DNA from: Cinnamomum chago
Taxonomy: Eukaryota > Streptophyta > Magnoliopsida > Laurales > Lauraceae
Length of the DNA: 64,000 bases
Assembly (NCBI GenBank): GCA_038049695.1
Contig: CP142453.1
Location: 132,668,001-132,732,000 of the forward strand
Direction of reading: 5' to 3'
Positions 43,441-55,175 of this stretch are shown one piece after another. Positions within the stretch are counted from its first letter, which is position 1. Each line of letters starts with the position of its first letter. The position numbers and the translations under genes are program-made. The notes beneath the pieces were generated by a model. It was not told the origin of the DNA. It worked only from the letters and a program-made list of their open reading frames with translations, and did no database searches.

Positions 43441-43595
43441 GCATATATATATATATATATAATTTCTCTATAACCCCTTGTAAAAGGGAAGCGATGTCCT
43501 GCTTATGGACTTTGTCTACACACCCATTACGACCCACATTTGCATGGAATGTTGATATCGATATTGATATATATACCTATATATATATATATATA
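43441..43595. repeat. (TA)n microsatellites
   Basis: TATATA runs lie at about 43443-43462 and 43566-43596, separated by sequence resembling part of the preceding element's end (TTTCTCTATAACC). Confidence 0.7.
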
Positions 43596-43659
43596 ATGTC
43601 CTGGTGTACCAAACACACTACACACTACATACAAGGTTGTCATCCTTAATAGCAGACCT

Positions 43660-43930
43660 ATACATATTCTTTGCCACATGTATGCAACCATATGTCATAG
43701 CCAAACCTTAAAAACAGGGGAATCCAGGCATCTAACAATCATGTAGGCCATATTACTCACTAGTATACAAACAAAGTTCATGTAGCCAACACTGAGTGTG
43801 AGTTGCATGAGATATATGGGACTGATTAAAAACCGTAGCCTAGATAATGTCTATAGAGTATAGAAAACAAGAAAAAAGGGATAACTGGTATATATCTGTC
43901 ATCTTCCACATTCATAAATGACCTGTATAG
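43660..43930. repeat. Dispersed repeat, copy of 53279-53545
   Basis: ATACATATTCTTTGCCACAT through CATTCATAAATGACC matches 53279-53545 in the same orientation with scattered differences. It lies just downstream (minus strand) of the third F-box copy, while the other copy lies about 2.6 kb upstream of the intact F-box gene. It is probably part of the units that were duplicated. Confidence 0.75.
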
Positions 43931-44990
43931 ACCCATGAAGACTTCAGATGGGTTCTATTCTACTGAGCCCCGATACGGTTTGGTTGAGAATTGGGGCTTT
44001 CAAAGATCAAATGGACAGACATTTTGAGGACATGAATAAGCCAAAGGCTACTAAAAGAATATGTAGAAGGTTACTAATTAGAACAGGAGAAAAAAGGAAA
44101 GATGGATTAATACAAGGTTCACTTGGATCTGCAAACAACCCACATGTGCATTTAGTTCAATACACCTCCTTCATAGACTTTACCATAGATGGCAGCATTT
44201 AAGCTTTACAGAAATGAAGACCATGTTTAAGGACGCCAACAAATGGATATGTCAAAACGGAAAGAAATAAAATGGACTTGTTCCATTCAGTATAGTTGTG
44301 GATCGAGGAAATAAAGGCTCTAAAACAAACATAGAAAACCACCATACAAGATTTGCTTGTGAGAGAGAGAGAAAAAAAAAAAAACCCTTTACAAGAAGGG
44401 GGAAAAATACAAACAAATGCTACAAAAGTTCAACCATAAAGAATAAGAGTACAGTGCTTACATTTACTCCCAGGTTCAAGCAACAGTAACAACACACGGG
44501 AGTCAAGACTCCCATCGAATGCCCCAATAGACCGACCCTCGTTCAACATAAAGGGCTTTATAAAAGATGAGAAAAGTCTCTCCCAAATTAAAATCATATG
44601 TTAGAAAGGAGAAACCATCAAATCCTTTTTCTAGCTATCTTAGACACTAAAGAGTTGTACGACAGAATGATGACGAGGTTCACATAAAATAACCACATGG
44701 ATGTTCTAATTTAACCAGAATTACAAAGGCAAATAGATGTTACAAATACAAACGCCATAGAGAAAGCACTTATCATTGTTGATCCAAAACAGAAACATAA
44801 ATAGAACACAGTATATTATTTTAAAAAGAAAGGGAAAAAATTGAAGTTGAGACTTAGGTAGTCATGGTGTGAGCCGGGCACACCCAGCCACAAAATCCAA
44901 CGACAACTCTGGAATCGAGTGAAATGTCATCCTGTAACATCCCACCCTTCACACATGCATGATATTGTCCGCTTTAGCCCGCCTGCATGC

Positions 44991-45056
44991 GCGAGGACTT
45001 CCCAGGAGGTCACCCATCCTAGTACTGCTCCCGCCCGAGCACGCTTAACCTCGGAG
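44991..45056 (-). other. 5S rRNA-derived block in 3' LTR of Cassandra
   Basis: The minus strand reads ACTCCGAGGTTAAGCGTGCT, CGGGCG, AGTACTAGGATGGGTGACCT, CCTGGGAAGTCCTCG. This is the 3' half of plant 5S rRNA, including the internal control region used by TFIIIA/RNA polymerase III. It is not a complete 5S gene, because the first ~50 nt are absent. Confidence 0.95.
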
Positions 45057-45398
45057 TTTTTACGTTTTTCCGGGGCCGCACGGTTTTAAAAGGCCTCATG
45101 CAAGGTAAGGGTGTAAACTTTACATATAACCCCATTCACTTTCCTCTCTATAGTCGATGTGGGACTCCGGGGCATCACATTCCACCCCCCTTAGGGCTGC
45201 ACGTCCCTGTGCAGTAGCCTGTCAGTCCCTGTAGCCTGCCAGCCCTCTTGGCCCGCCCACATGGAGACCCGCCCACTTGCACCAGACCACGGCAGGGGAC
45301 CCACACTCGAACTAGTCGAGAGTCGGCTCTGATACCATTTGTAACGCCCCACCCTTCACACATGAATGATATTGTCCGCTTTAGCCCGCGTGCACGCA

Positions 45399-45463
45399 CG
45401 AGGACTTCCCAGGAGGTCACCCATCCTAGTACTGCTCCCGCCCGAGCACGCTTAACCTCGGAG
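45399..45463 (-). other. 5S rRNA-derived block in 5' LTR of Cassandra
   Basis: Same 5S-like block as in the other LTR, here in the promoter-bearing 5' LTR of the minus-strand element. It is expected to provide the RNA polymerase III internal promoter. The two LTRs differ at only a few positions, so the insertion is fairly young. Confidence 0.9.
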
Positions 45464-46639
45464 TTTTTACTTTTTTCCGGGGCCGCACGGTTTTAAAAGG
45501 CCTCATGCAAGGTAAGGGTGTAAACTTTACATATAACCTCATTCACTTTCCTCTCTATAGTCGATGTGGGACTCCGAGGCGTCACACATCCCATCCCTAC
45601 CCAATTTAAATTCCACATAGGGAGGATTAAACCCATAGAATTCCTTACTCACAATTTAAACCTCTAGGCCAAAGTGGCAATATAGTAGACCTGATTTCCT
45701 TTGCAACTCATTTCACTAGCACCAACAGAAACTGAACTACCATGACTCAAGAACAATACTCGATCACCCAAGTTCTCCACTTTCGTCCACTCCATCTTGG
45801 CCAAGTTGGCTCGAAAAACATCACAACCGAGGCCACAGACACGATTCCACCTCATTCTCACGATCAGTATCTCTCCACAAGATTCCACCAAATAAATATA
45901 TGAAGCCCTAGCGTTGGTGATAACTGGGTATTCTTCCTCAATTTCAATTTCATCCCCTTAATAGCAAAATTATATGGAAAAAGGGGGTCGACGACTGCAA
46001 GACTCCAATCCTCATTCAGACTCCAATTTTCATCATTCAACACATGCCACTTTCCTTTTTTTCCTTCTTTAATTTAAATGTATGCAACTTTCCTTCAAAG
46101 AAAATGTTATTAGACATGACAGTTTCCTTCCACTGATGTTCATGAAACTATTGGTCACAACGTCGATAAAGAAGGAATGTATTGTTTGATTTTCTAACGA
46201 AGATAACTCCATCACGGTCAGATGGAGTCAGGAAGCGAAGGCAATCAAGATAGTGGACGCTCGGTTCTCCCCTTGGAAGATAAATATATTCCTTATCCTT
46301 CATGAGTAAGGAGTGCCATATATTATAACTATTAGTGGGTACGAACAACATCCAACCCTGGGAAGATGAAATGCAGGATGGCACATCGAGTTCGTGCACT
46401 GGCGTCTTATATGTTCTCTTTTCAAAGATACTGAAGATTTCAACAAAACCTTTTTTCTTAAAGGCTCTATAAAAGATAAAGAAGGGAGAACAGGACATTG
46501 TCGTTTGGCTATCCACCATGTGCAGTAAATGGAGCAAAAAAGAAGACGTCCAGGTATGGTTAGGTGCTTCAAGATCAGTTCAAGAAGACACTGGGGAAAA
46601 TCTGACCAGCTACTAGTCTTTTCCATGCCAAACAGTGCA

Positions 46640-47754
46640 CGCAGTGGAAATTGTAGGGCCAGGATTTACTCACAGTGAGGGCAAGCGATAGTCGATCAAA
46701 AACATCAATAACTACATTTCCACAGTGAGGGCAAGTGATGGTTGATCGATAACATCATAAACTGCATTGCCACGTTCTTTTCCTATTAACAATGACTAGA
46801 AGAAGAAAAAAAAAAGGGATTTGTTAACTTTAAGGCAATTAAAGACACTAATAAAAATAACAAGTTGCATGCATGTAAATGCTCTACACCAATCACTTAC
46901 AATAGAGAATTATCACTAAAAAGACAGTCCTCAATCTCAACAGATAATTTTCTATATTGTTTGCAACCTGTTTAAATCTATAAGTAATATATGATCGCAT
47001 CAACATTGATGCTATTAAGATTATTTTTCAGGAATCCAATGACAAACTAAAATGGAGCTACAGGTTTCGAGTAAACTACAAGAAGCTAACATGAACCAAC
47101 AAATAAAAATAAGCCGCGGTCGATACTTTTGTTAAATGTTAAGCAAGAAATTAAAAAGAAAATAAAAAAATACTAAAATTAGGGGTGTAAACTGGTCGGG
47201 TCGAGTCAAAACGGGTCAGGTTGACTAGGGTTCAGTCAGCAATTCTAAAGCATGAATATGACTGTCATTGTACGCAGTCCACATACCAACCTAATTGTCA
47301 CTAGTTGAATTTCAACCAGCTTCCACAGTTCATGTATATGGTTCTATGTAATGGGAACAACCGGGTTTGATAGATGAACCTCCACAGGCCCTATTGCCCA
47401 ACTATATGATTTATATTCTTCAATATTTGTGCAAGTTCTTTACCAAAAAAATATATATTTGTGCAAGTAGGGTTTATGTAATCATGAAGTAAATGCAATG
47501 CTTAATCTTTTGACACAGACGCTAACCTAAACAAGCCTAGACCATCCATAGAAAACATCTTCATACACGGCACAATAAAAAATTCAAGACTAAATTAACT
47601 GATAAACACATCAATAAAAATAGGGCTTTCAAACATCAAATCGACTGAAAAATGTTAAACATCACCTTCTGTAACCTAATTCATCAATTTGTACTAGGGG
47701 TGTAAGTGTGTAACAGTTCGGTTAACCATAGTTTTTGGAAAAACTGTTAACAGG
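46640..47754. repeat. 5' flank of F-box copy 3, related to 50680-51260
   Basis: It shares with the upstream flank of the intact gene the words GGGCAAGCGAT, CAATCACTTA, AAATGGAG and GAAGCTAAC, and a hAT-like end (GGGGTGTAAACTGGTCGGGT at 47184; GGGGGTAAATTGATCGAGTC at 51153). From about 47240 to 47750 it is unrelated intergenic sequence, ending in another hAT-like end (TAGGGGTGTAAGTGTGTAAC, about 47696) cut off at the start of the next duplicated segment. Confidence 0.6.
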
Positions 47755-50328
47755 GCCATCTCTTTTTTTAGAAACTCATCACATCAATAGTTAAAAAGGC
47801 CATCTACTTAATAGATTAAATTCATCCACTCACTCGCCATTTGGCTACCTCATAACTCCATTCATACACCAATGATTAATAAATGAAAGATAGCCAGACC
47901 AAGTAGATTTACCAAAGGAAGAGTGAAAATTCACACCAGTTTAGTGTTGCGCACCCTGTCAAGTTCTCTCATTTTCACTGTGTCCAATGTATAAGACCCA
48001 ATCCAGCCGGACTAAAACCAACATTTGTATCAAAAACCATCTTGATTTATACCAAACATCTTGATCTTGTTCAATCAAATTCATATTGTACCAGTTGTAT
48101 GTGGAACTTTGTCATGTAGGTACACATCTGAGCATCAAGACAAAAGGTTGGCTGCAGAATCATCTCATATAACATTATAAAGAGCATCTCATCGACAAGG
48201 GACAAATGGGTCATGCCAACAAACCTAAAATTTAAAGGTCTTAACATAAAAGGTCATTCAACATAGAAAATACATTCTAACACAGAAGCCATCAACTCTC
48301 GTAAATCACATTCACAGTCACCAATTTTCTTTATTTTAAATCATCTTAATTGAATTTACACGACTCATTACAACATAGATGCCACAAAAATTTACATAAC
48401 TCATTATCACAAAGCATCATCCTCCATCATAAACATTATAAAAAACACTTGGAGAAAATCCATCCTAGACATTAACATATCCCAAAGCCACACCCCAAAA
48501 CAATCATGTGCAACTATCCTCTCAACCAAAGAATGCAAGCAATAATTTCGCGTTAAACCAGCCATCATTTCATGGTGAAAATCCCAAACAAATGAAAATC
48601 TAATGTCTAATATTGTTGTTGCCTTAACTAAAAGTAGATTTTGAACATGCATGCTAGTTGCAAGTTTATTAGATTATCAAGGATTATGTTCTCTCTTTAC
48701 CAAAAAAAAGAAAAGGATTATGTTCTCTAGTAGACTATCTCTTCTTCAAAATAGTAATTATTTGTTATTCAAAAAAGGTAAAAGAGCAGAGGTGCGGGAT
48801 CATACTTTATACAAGATTCATTTGGCTCTGCAGACAACACACTGCATTAGTACAATATAACTCATTTGATCTTTAAAATAATTAAAGACACCTGGTTTGA
48901 TACAAGGCCAACAAATGGAAATATAAAGATGGAAGGAAATCAAATCCAACATGTTCGATTCATGGTATTTACTAATCGAAAAAAAAAAACTTTTGACGCC
49001 AAAATATGAAACAACCAAACAGATTTACAAAAAAAAATAAAAAAAAATAAAAACACCTTTACAACAAGAGAAACGTCACAAACAAATCCTACAAAAGTTC
49101 ACCATAAGAAATAAGATAAGATCATAAAGAGTCCAGTGATACCTTTATTCCCAAGTTCATGCAATGGCATAAAGACACAAGGCTCAAGACTCTCATTGAG
49201 AGTTCGAGTATGCCCTTATACAACATAAAGAGCTTTATAAGATGAGAAAAGCCTCTTTAACATTAAAATCATTTGTTAGAAAAGAGAAACCGGTAAATCA
49301 TTCTTCATCTCAGATACGATAGGGTTGTACCACGACATGATAACAAGGTTTCCATAAATTTCGATATGGATATTCCAATTTAACTACAATTGCAAAGTAA
49401 AATACATATTAAAAATGTCATCTTCTGTCAAAAGACTTACAACAGAGATAGCAACTATCGTCAAGGATCCCAAAGAAAGAACATAAATAGAACAGATTAG
49501 AATATTAAATAATACTAAATATAATAATAATAAAAAGAGTTGAGACTGGTCATGGTGTGAGCCAGGCACAACCACCTACAAAATACTGGTATTCTGGAAG
49601 CGAGTGAATGATCATCCGATCCCCACCCAATTCAAATTCCACAAACGGCATATTCTTCCTTCCGAATGCCTTACACATAGCTTTATCCCTATCGGAGAGA
49701 GTGGGAATATAGTATATGCGATTTCCTTTATAGCTCATTTCGCTGGCACTAACAGAAATTGAACTACCACGACTCAAAAACAGCATACGATCACCCAAGT
49801 TTTCCACCTTCATCCACTCCATCTCAGTCAAGTCGGCTCGAAAGACATCACAATTGAGATTGCAGCCACCATTCCCCATCATTCTCACAATCAATATCTC
49901 TCCACAAGAATCCACCAGAACAAATACATGATTCTCTAGAGTCGGTAGTAACTGAGTATTATTCCTAAGTTTCAATTTCATCATCACAGTACAAGAATCA
50001 TTTGGAAAGAGAGGGTCGATGACTGCAAGATTCCAATCCTCATCACTTAGCGAATGCAACTTTCGTTTTTTTCCTTTATTAATTGATAATGTATACAACT
50101 TTCCTTCAAAGAAGATGGTATTTGACACCACAATTTCCCTCCATTGGTGTTTATAAAATTGTCGCTCACAACATCGATATAGTAGGAATGTATTGTTTGA
50201 TTTCCTGACAAAGATAACTCCATCAAGATCAAATGGAGTCGAAAAGAAAAGGCAATCAAGATAGCGAACACGCAGTTCTAACCGTGGGAGGACAACACGT
50301 TCCTCATTCTTCACGAGTAGGGATTTAA
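47755..50328 (-). repeat. Duplicated F-box segment, copy 2
   Basis: Counterpart of 27595-30115, same orientation. Homology begins at GGCCATCTCTTTTTTTAGAA and covers about 1.8 kb of 3' flank plus the coding sequence down to 50328. Beyond that the intact gene continues while copy 1 is broken. Confidence 0.85.
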
Positions 50329-50635
50329 AACACGTATTATGGGGTTGGTAAAGCATCCAACCATGGGAAGATGAAATGCAAACAGACCCAGCATCGTGTT
50401 CGTGTACTAGCGTTTTGTATCTTCTCTTGTCGGGAAGACTGAAGATTTCGACAATCTCTTTTCGGGTAACGAATGTGTAAAAGACAATGAAGGGGAGTAC
50501 GCGACATTGTCTCTTGGCTATACACCATGAGCGGCAAACGGAGCCAAAAAGAAGATGATCAGGCATACTTAGGCGCTGCAAGATCAGTTCAAGTAGACAT
50601 TGGGGAAGATCTGACCAACAAATAGTTCCTTCCAT
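49550..50635 (-). CDS. F-box protein with DUF295/KIB-type C-terminal domain
   Basis: This is an intact 361-codon single-exon frame. It starts at ATG 50635 (MEGTICWSDLPQCLLELILQ); an upstream in-frame TTG is not a plant start, and the same ATG is kept in copy 3. It ends at TGA 49550-49552. Residues about 7-45 form the F-box (W-S-D-L-P-Q-C-L-L-E-L-I, then D-H-L-L-F-G-S-V-C-R-S-W), which would bind SKP1 in an SCF ubiquitin ligase. Residues about 85-355 form the DUF295-type beta-propeller-like region: SSHGWMLY, VIFVRKSNNTFLLYRC, VFVLVDSCGEILIVRM, DRMLFLSRGSSISVSASE, N-R-I-Y-Y-I and a final C-A-W-L-T-P. Length and layout are normal for the family. The substrate cannot be inferred. A possible non-coding 5' exon lies at 51975-52290. 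This is the only one of three copies without lesions. Confidence 0.85.
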   Translation of the reverse strand: MEGTICWSDLPQCLLELILQRLSMPDHLLFGSVCRSWCIAKRQCRVLPFIVFYTFVTRKEIVEIFSLPDKRRYKTLVHEHDAGSVCISSSHGWMLYQPHNTCFKSLLVKNEERVVLPRLELRVRYLDCLFFSTPFDLDGVIFVRKSNNTFLLYRCCERQFYKHQWREIVVSNTIFFEGKLYTLSINKGKKRKLHSLSDEDWNLAVIDPLFPNDSCTVMMKLKLRNNTQLLPTLENHVFVLVDSCGEILIVRMMGNGGCNLNCDVFRADLTEMEWMKVENLGDRMLFLSRGSSISVSASEMSYKGNRIYYIPTLSDRDKAMCKAFGRKNMPFVEFELGGDRMIIHSLPEYQYFVGGCAWLTP

Positions 50636-51974
50636 GCCAAACAGCACACGCAGCTGCAACGGTAGTGCCAAGATTTCCTCACAGTGGGGGCAAGCGATGA
50701 TCGATCGATCGATAACGTCAGTAACTGCATTGCCACATTTCCTTTCCTATTAACAATGATCAAGTAATTTATTTATTTTTTTATGAAGGCTATCAACTGA
50801 CTTTCATTAACGCAATTAAAAATACTAATAAACATAACAAGCCGTATGCATGTAAATTCTCTACATCAATCACTTATAAAAGAGAATTATCAATAAAAAG
50901 TGATTTCTCAATTCCAATATATAATTTTCCAAATTGTTCACGACAGGTCTTCATATATGAGCATTGCATGATTACATCAAGATTGATGCCATTAAAATTG
51001 TTTTTGAAGAATCCAAAGACAAAGTAAAATGGAGTTACAGTATAAGAGTAACCTAAAGAAGCTAACAGTAACCAACAAATCAAAAGAAGCTGCAGTTGAC
51101 ACTTTTTTTTAAGAATATAATTAAAAAGAAAAAATATTAATACTAAAACCAGGGGGTAAATTGATCGAGTCGAGTCAAAATGGGTCAAGCTGACTAGGGT
51201 CGGCAATCCCAACAGTAGACACGGGATTTTCATTTGAGAGGGGCAGATGATGGTCAATTGAAAATGTCAAAAATTATTTTGCTGTATTTTCTTCACAAGA
51301 ACAATAGCAAAAGAGAAAATGTCTTGCACTAAAAATTCCTAAAGAAATCGGCTTTTTTCTTTCTTTTTTTTTCAAATACTTGGCATGAAAATCAAATTAG
51401 ACTCAAGAAATTACCACATCAATTAGCAACCACACTACAACAATAATCATTATCGTGTCCTTCGATTCCTTCCTTAACCTCTAAAGAGTTCCTCTATCAT
51501 ACAAAGCTAAATGGGACAACTTATATTCATAAATGAAAACTGGCAATACAATCAAAAACATCAAATGTGGTACAAGAAGAAAATCAGGTAAAAAAATCTA
51601 AAAAGTAATTAAGAAATATAAATATGTGAAACCAATTAAATAAAATAAAAGAAAGAGAACTCAATACCAAACTAGCTGTTCCAATAGAAATAAATTAATG
51701 GCAGAACAACCATTGGATTAAATCATTATAAAAATGCATTATCTAAAATTGTTGAACTTTGAGGCCTTAAATTTGAAGATTAAGATAAAGCAATTAGAGT
51801 AATATATTGCTAATCGCCACTCCATTTCCACAATACTCTCTTCTCATTGACCATAGATTCAAGTGAAACATACAAACAAGCAAATGAATGAGAGAGAGAG
51901 AGAGAGAGAATATACCGGGCAAAAGCAGAGGACCTGCTACTTGTTGGGTAGAAACCAGAAATGAAGGAACCTAC
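50636..51974 (-). other. Upstream region of F-box gene; possible leader intron
   Basis: The first 600 bp resemble the flank of copy 3. CCGTTGCAG at about 50652-50660 (minus strand) is a possible acceptor just before the coding start. A (GA)n tract lies at 51892-51908. From 51260 to 51890 nothing was recognised. Confidence 0.4.
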
Positions 51975-52290
51975 TTGAATAGCAACGAATGAGGTGTGTT
52001 TTGGGCATTCTTGCTTGGAGTCACTAGAGAAGAAATGAGAAGGAACCTTGGGAGGGCTTGTGAGAATAAAACAGAGAATGGGGTTTTGGATTTTATAAAA
52101 GATGGATAGAAGTCTTCAGGAAGAGTATTTAAGAGCTGGAGATCTTGAGAGTGAGAGCTTCTAGAAAGGATTTGGGCGTAGGAATTTCGTTCGGGAGAAG
52201 GGTTTTCAGGAAAGGGAGTGGGGCCATCGTTTTTCCATAATTGGACCACAGGTCTGGTGCCCAATACCCCATTGGACATTTTCTAGATCC
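51975..52290 (-). promoter_or_regulatory. Candidate 5' leader exon of the F-box gene
   Basis: The minus strand is pyrimidine-rich with a leader-like composition, contains TTTTATAAAATCC near 52100, and has a small ATG frame (M-P-K-T-H-L-I-R-C-Y-S, 52008 downward) that meets a GTAGGT donor below 51975. Joined to the acceptor near 50652, that frame would not match the F-box frame, so it would be an upstream ORF. The link to the F-box gene is inferred from orientation and spacing only. Confidence 0.3.
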
Positions 52291-53278
52291 TAACTGGGTC
52301 GACTGCCCCAGATGGTAACGTGGGTCCACCCCTGAGCAATCCTAAAGCGCGAAACAAGTAAGGGAGAAAACTGATCAGGTCAAGCCAAAACAAGCTAGGC
52401 TGACTCATAGAAGGGGAAAAAAGCATTCCTAAAACGGGTCAGGTTGAAGAAGAGGAAATTTATGAGATAGGTTGATGAAGAAGATATTTTAAGAAGGTTT
52501 CAAGAAGAAAAAAGAAAGAGAAGGTACAAGAAATCCTCAGATGAATTGAAGAATAAATTTCTGAGATGCGTTAGGTTAATGAACAAGAAGAAATAGGCTA
52601 AGCGGGTTCGGCGAGCCTCTCTCGAGTAAGGATCAGGTGCGCGGATTCAACGTGCTGATGCAGTAAGGAAGTCGGGCCCTGGGCCTCTTTTGGAATTCCG
52701 TACTGGATCACGTGCACATCTCCCTGTGGGGTCCACATAGGGCCCCACGTGGGGATCTCGTGTTGGGGTATTTGGACATCTGTGTAATAAGCCCTACCTC
52801 CACGCCAAAAATGATATCCATTAATTTTCTTTTTTCTTTTTTCCATCAGATTATAAGAAACCATATCCCAGTGTCCTTGATAAAATATGTAGGGAGAAAG
52901 GGAGGGATGTAGAGAAAGGGATTCTCAGAGGTGGGTAGAGAGAGGGAGAGAGACGAGGAATACACTGAGACATTTCAATAGGAGTCCCTTCACACGGTTC
53001 CACCTTATTGTTCCGAAAATCTTGATCCGGGCAGGCCATGTGTTTTCGCTAATCATTCCATGAAATAATGACTTGGAACAACAGATAAACAAATCCAAAC
53101 ACGCTTTTTCCTTCTTAGTCCCAAGGGAAGGCGAGAACCCCGTTGTGAGTTCAGTATTCATAAACAATCCCTAAACAAGTTGTTTAAGGGTCGGCCATTC
53201 ATATAAATTGTCGCTCTTTGGATAGTGTAGCCGTGTAGGTCGTCCTTAATCCAATCATCATGTCAAGCAGTTACCAAT
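52291..53278. other. Intergenic stretch with a short internal duplication
   Basis: TTTTTTCCATCAGATTATA at about 52838-52857 recurs as TTTTTTTTCCATCAGATTAC near 53592, with the following CCTTGATAAAA also shared, indicating a small local duplication. No gene was recognised. Confidence 0.45.
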
Positions 53279-53545
53279 TTCCATACATATTCTTTGCCAC
53301 ATGTAACGCAACCATATGTTATGGCCGAACCTTAAAAAACAGGGCAGTCCAGGGATCTAACAATCATGTAGACCATATTACTCACTGGTATACAAACAGA
53401 GTTCAAGTAGCCAACATATCCCATGAGATGCATGGGAATGATTAAAAACCCTAGCCTAGATAATGTCTGTAGTCTGTAGAAAACAAGAGAAAAGGGATAA
53501 CAACTGGTGGACAGTATTGTCATCTTCTACATTCATAAATGACCA
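53279..53545. repeat. Dispersed repeat, copy of 43660-43930
   Basis: Same-orientation match described at 43660-43930. Its presence without an F-box coding sequence next to it suggests an incomplete or rearranged unit. Confidence 0.75.
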
Positions 53546-54520
53546 GCAAACAAGATTAATCCCCAGGGATGGCATGAGGAAAGGAAGTATGGTCTTTTTT
53601 TTCCATCAGATTACAGGAACTCGTATCCCACTTTCCTTGATAAAAATATTTAGGACAGAATCAATCAATGCATAGTTAAATTAGTGCATGGAAAAGAGCC
53701 AAAAGATCGTCATATACCTTGCCGCTTGATTAGGATCAGGGGGCTCTGCGTGGGGATTATGAGGGGGACGACGAGAACCCTAAAAGCCCAAAAGCCGCTT
53801 CTCCTTCTGTTCCTCTCTTCCTTTTTCTTATTCCAGCCTTATATTTGCCCTAGGATTCTCACCGTCGTATAGGATAGAGTTTCTCCGGGGTTTACCCGAT
53901 TTTCCGCTCGAATGGATTTATCCTGCCAGAAGATTGCAAATCTTATGATAGCAAAAGTAAAATAAAAATTAGGGGTTTAAATCTTGTTCAAGTTTGGAAT
54001 CCTAATAAGAAAATACATCTATTGTAGCCATAGGTGTAGGGGGTGTCTTTCTCTGCCCTCTTGGTCCCAGCCTCCTCCAGGGCCTGACGCCTCGGTATAA
54101 AAAAAAGGTTCAGCTACCATGGTGAGCCCCTCTATCGTCTAGATATGGTGGGGCCTGTACTTTTAAAATCTGAGCCGATCATCAGCATATGACTCATAAT
54201 ATTCTTTGTATTTGAGTTTTCAAGGAAAATTTCAGTGGCCTACCATTAGATTGATCACACTTACACAAGTAACTGACTTCATTTCTATCTATTCTAGAGA
54301 AAAAAGTAAGGCAAGTCCATCATATATTTCAAATAGATTCAAATCAGATGAGGCCACGTTACATAATTAAATAATGATTTATATGTTGATCAGTACAATG
54401 GGTCACAGGGCTGATAATTGGTTTAGATTTTAAAAAAGGTTGGTGGACCCCACCATGTGTTGAAGATGGGGCGCTGCATTGTAACCGGCTCGATGTTGGA
54501 CTACAGTGCAAATGCGCTAC
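53546..54520. other. Intergenic stretch, nothing firm
   Basis: An ATG frame at 53759-53872 (M-R-G-T-T-R-T-L-K, then LLLLFLSSFFLFQPYIC) looks like a signal peptide but stops after 37 codons with no visible donor. It is not called as a gene. Confidence 0.4.
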
Positions 54521-54989
54521 ATCTTAATTAGGGTTGCAAATGGATAATCGATTATTTTATTATCCGGAAGTTTCGACCCATAAAAAAGCGAGTTTAGAGC
54601 CTATTACGTTCCGATTTGTAAATGAGTCCGATTCTGAAACCCAATTTACGTTCCGGTTAATAAACGGGTCCTGTTCTGGGTCTATATGGATTCCAACTTG
54701 GGACCTAACGTATGGGTATTTGATATTGCAGACTATAGCTCAAAATCAACTATTTTTCTTGACATTTTATTGATCCACTATTATAAGTTGAATGATATAT
54801 TTAATAAAAAATAATGAGGAATTAGAATCGATTTTATAATTAAATTTTAGTTGTCTAGGTGGACCCGATTTTGAAACCAACAAAACAGGTTCTAAGTCAA
54901 AACCGAACTCAAATCCGTTATTTATAAATACATCCAGGTCCATTATGGTTCTAACCTGGAACCGTTTGATTTGCAATCATAATCTTAAT
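54521..54989. mobile_element. hAT-like non-autonomous element with perfect 8-bp duplication
   Basis: The element (54529-54981) begins TAGGGTTGCAAATGGATAAT and ends with an imperfect inverted match (GATTTGCAATCATA). ATCTTAAT flanks it exactly on both sides (54521-54528 and 54982-54989). The interior has GGGTCC / GGACCC motifs and no transposase. Confidence 0.8.
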
Positions 54990-55175
54990 CTAGCACGTGC
55001 ACCACCAACAATGAAGATACGAATAGATAAACTCTCATAATCCCAGCGAGCACAAATTTTTCTTTTTTTTTTCTCTCATTCCAAATTTGGCTCGCAAGCT
55101 TTATGTCTGTCTCTCTTTATTTCTCTCCCCTTTTAGCTTCTCTTCAAAGAGTAAGATGTGAGTGTCCCACTAAGT

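Larger units (their letters stand above)
44933..45586 (-). mobile_element. Intact Cassandra-type TRIM retrotransposon
   Basis: Two 247-bp LTRs (44933-45179 and 45340-45586) flank a 160-bp interior without coding sequence. Read on the minus strand, each LTR starts TGTGACGCC / TGTGATGCC and ends GTTACA. After the 5' LTR (45586-45340) comes TGGTATCAGAGC (45326-45337), the primer-binding site for initiator tRNA-Met. Just before the 3' LTR lies the purine tract TAAGGGGGGTGGAA (about 45181-45194). CATCC directly repeats at 44928-44932 and 45587-45591. The 5S rRNA-like block in each LTR identifies Cassandra. Cassandra elements encode no protein and depend on other elements to move. Confidence 0.95.
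44862..46626 (-). pseudogene. F-box/DUF295 pseudogene with Cassandra insertion (copy 3)
   Basis: ATG at 46626 begins M-E-K-T-S-S-W-S-D-F and PQCLLELILKHLTIPGRLLF, a clear F-box. The frame shifts near 46475-46490, continues as ISSSQGWMLF and VIFVRKSNNTFLLYR, and shifts again before 45891. The part ILIVRM, DVFRANLAKMEW, then TAG near 45664 follows. The C-terminal 23 codons are separated by the Cassandra element (44933-45586). With the element and one target copy removed, the end reads in frame, F-H-S-I-P-E...C-A-R-L-T-P, to TGA at 44862-44864. It is more diverged from copy 2 than copy 1 is, so it is the oldest of the three. Confidence 0.85.

Noticed and set aside
44991..45463. Two 5S rRNA genes
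   Set aside because: Only the 3' half of 5S rRNA is present in each, and both sit at the same place in identical 247-bp LTRs with PBS, PPT and target duplication; this is Cassandra, not rDNA.
48407..48652. 81-codon minus-strand frame in the F-box 3' flank
   Set aside because: The copy at about 28.2-28.4 kb does not keep the frame, so selection is unlikely.
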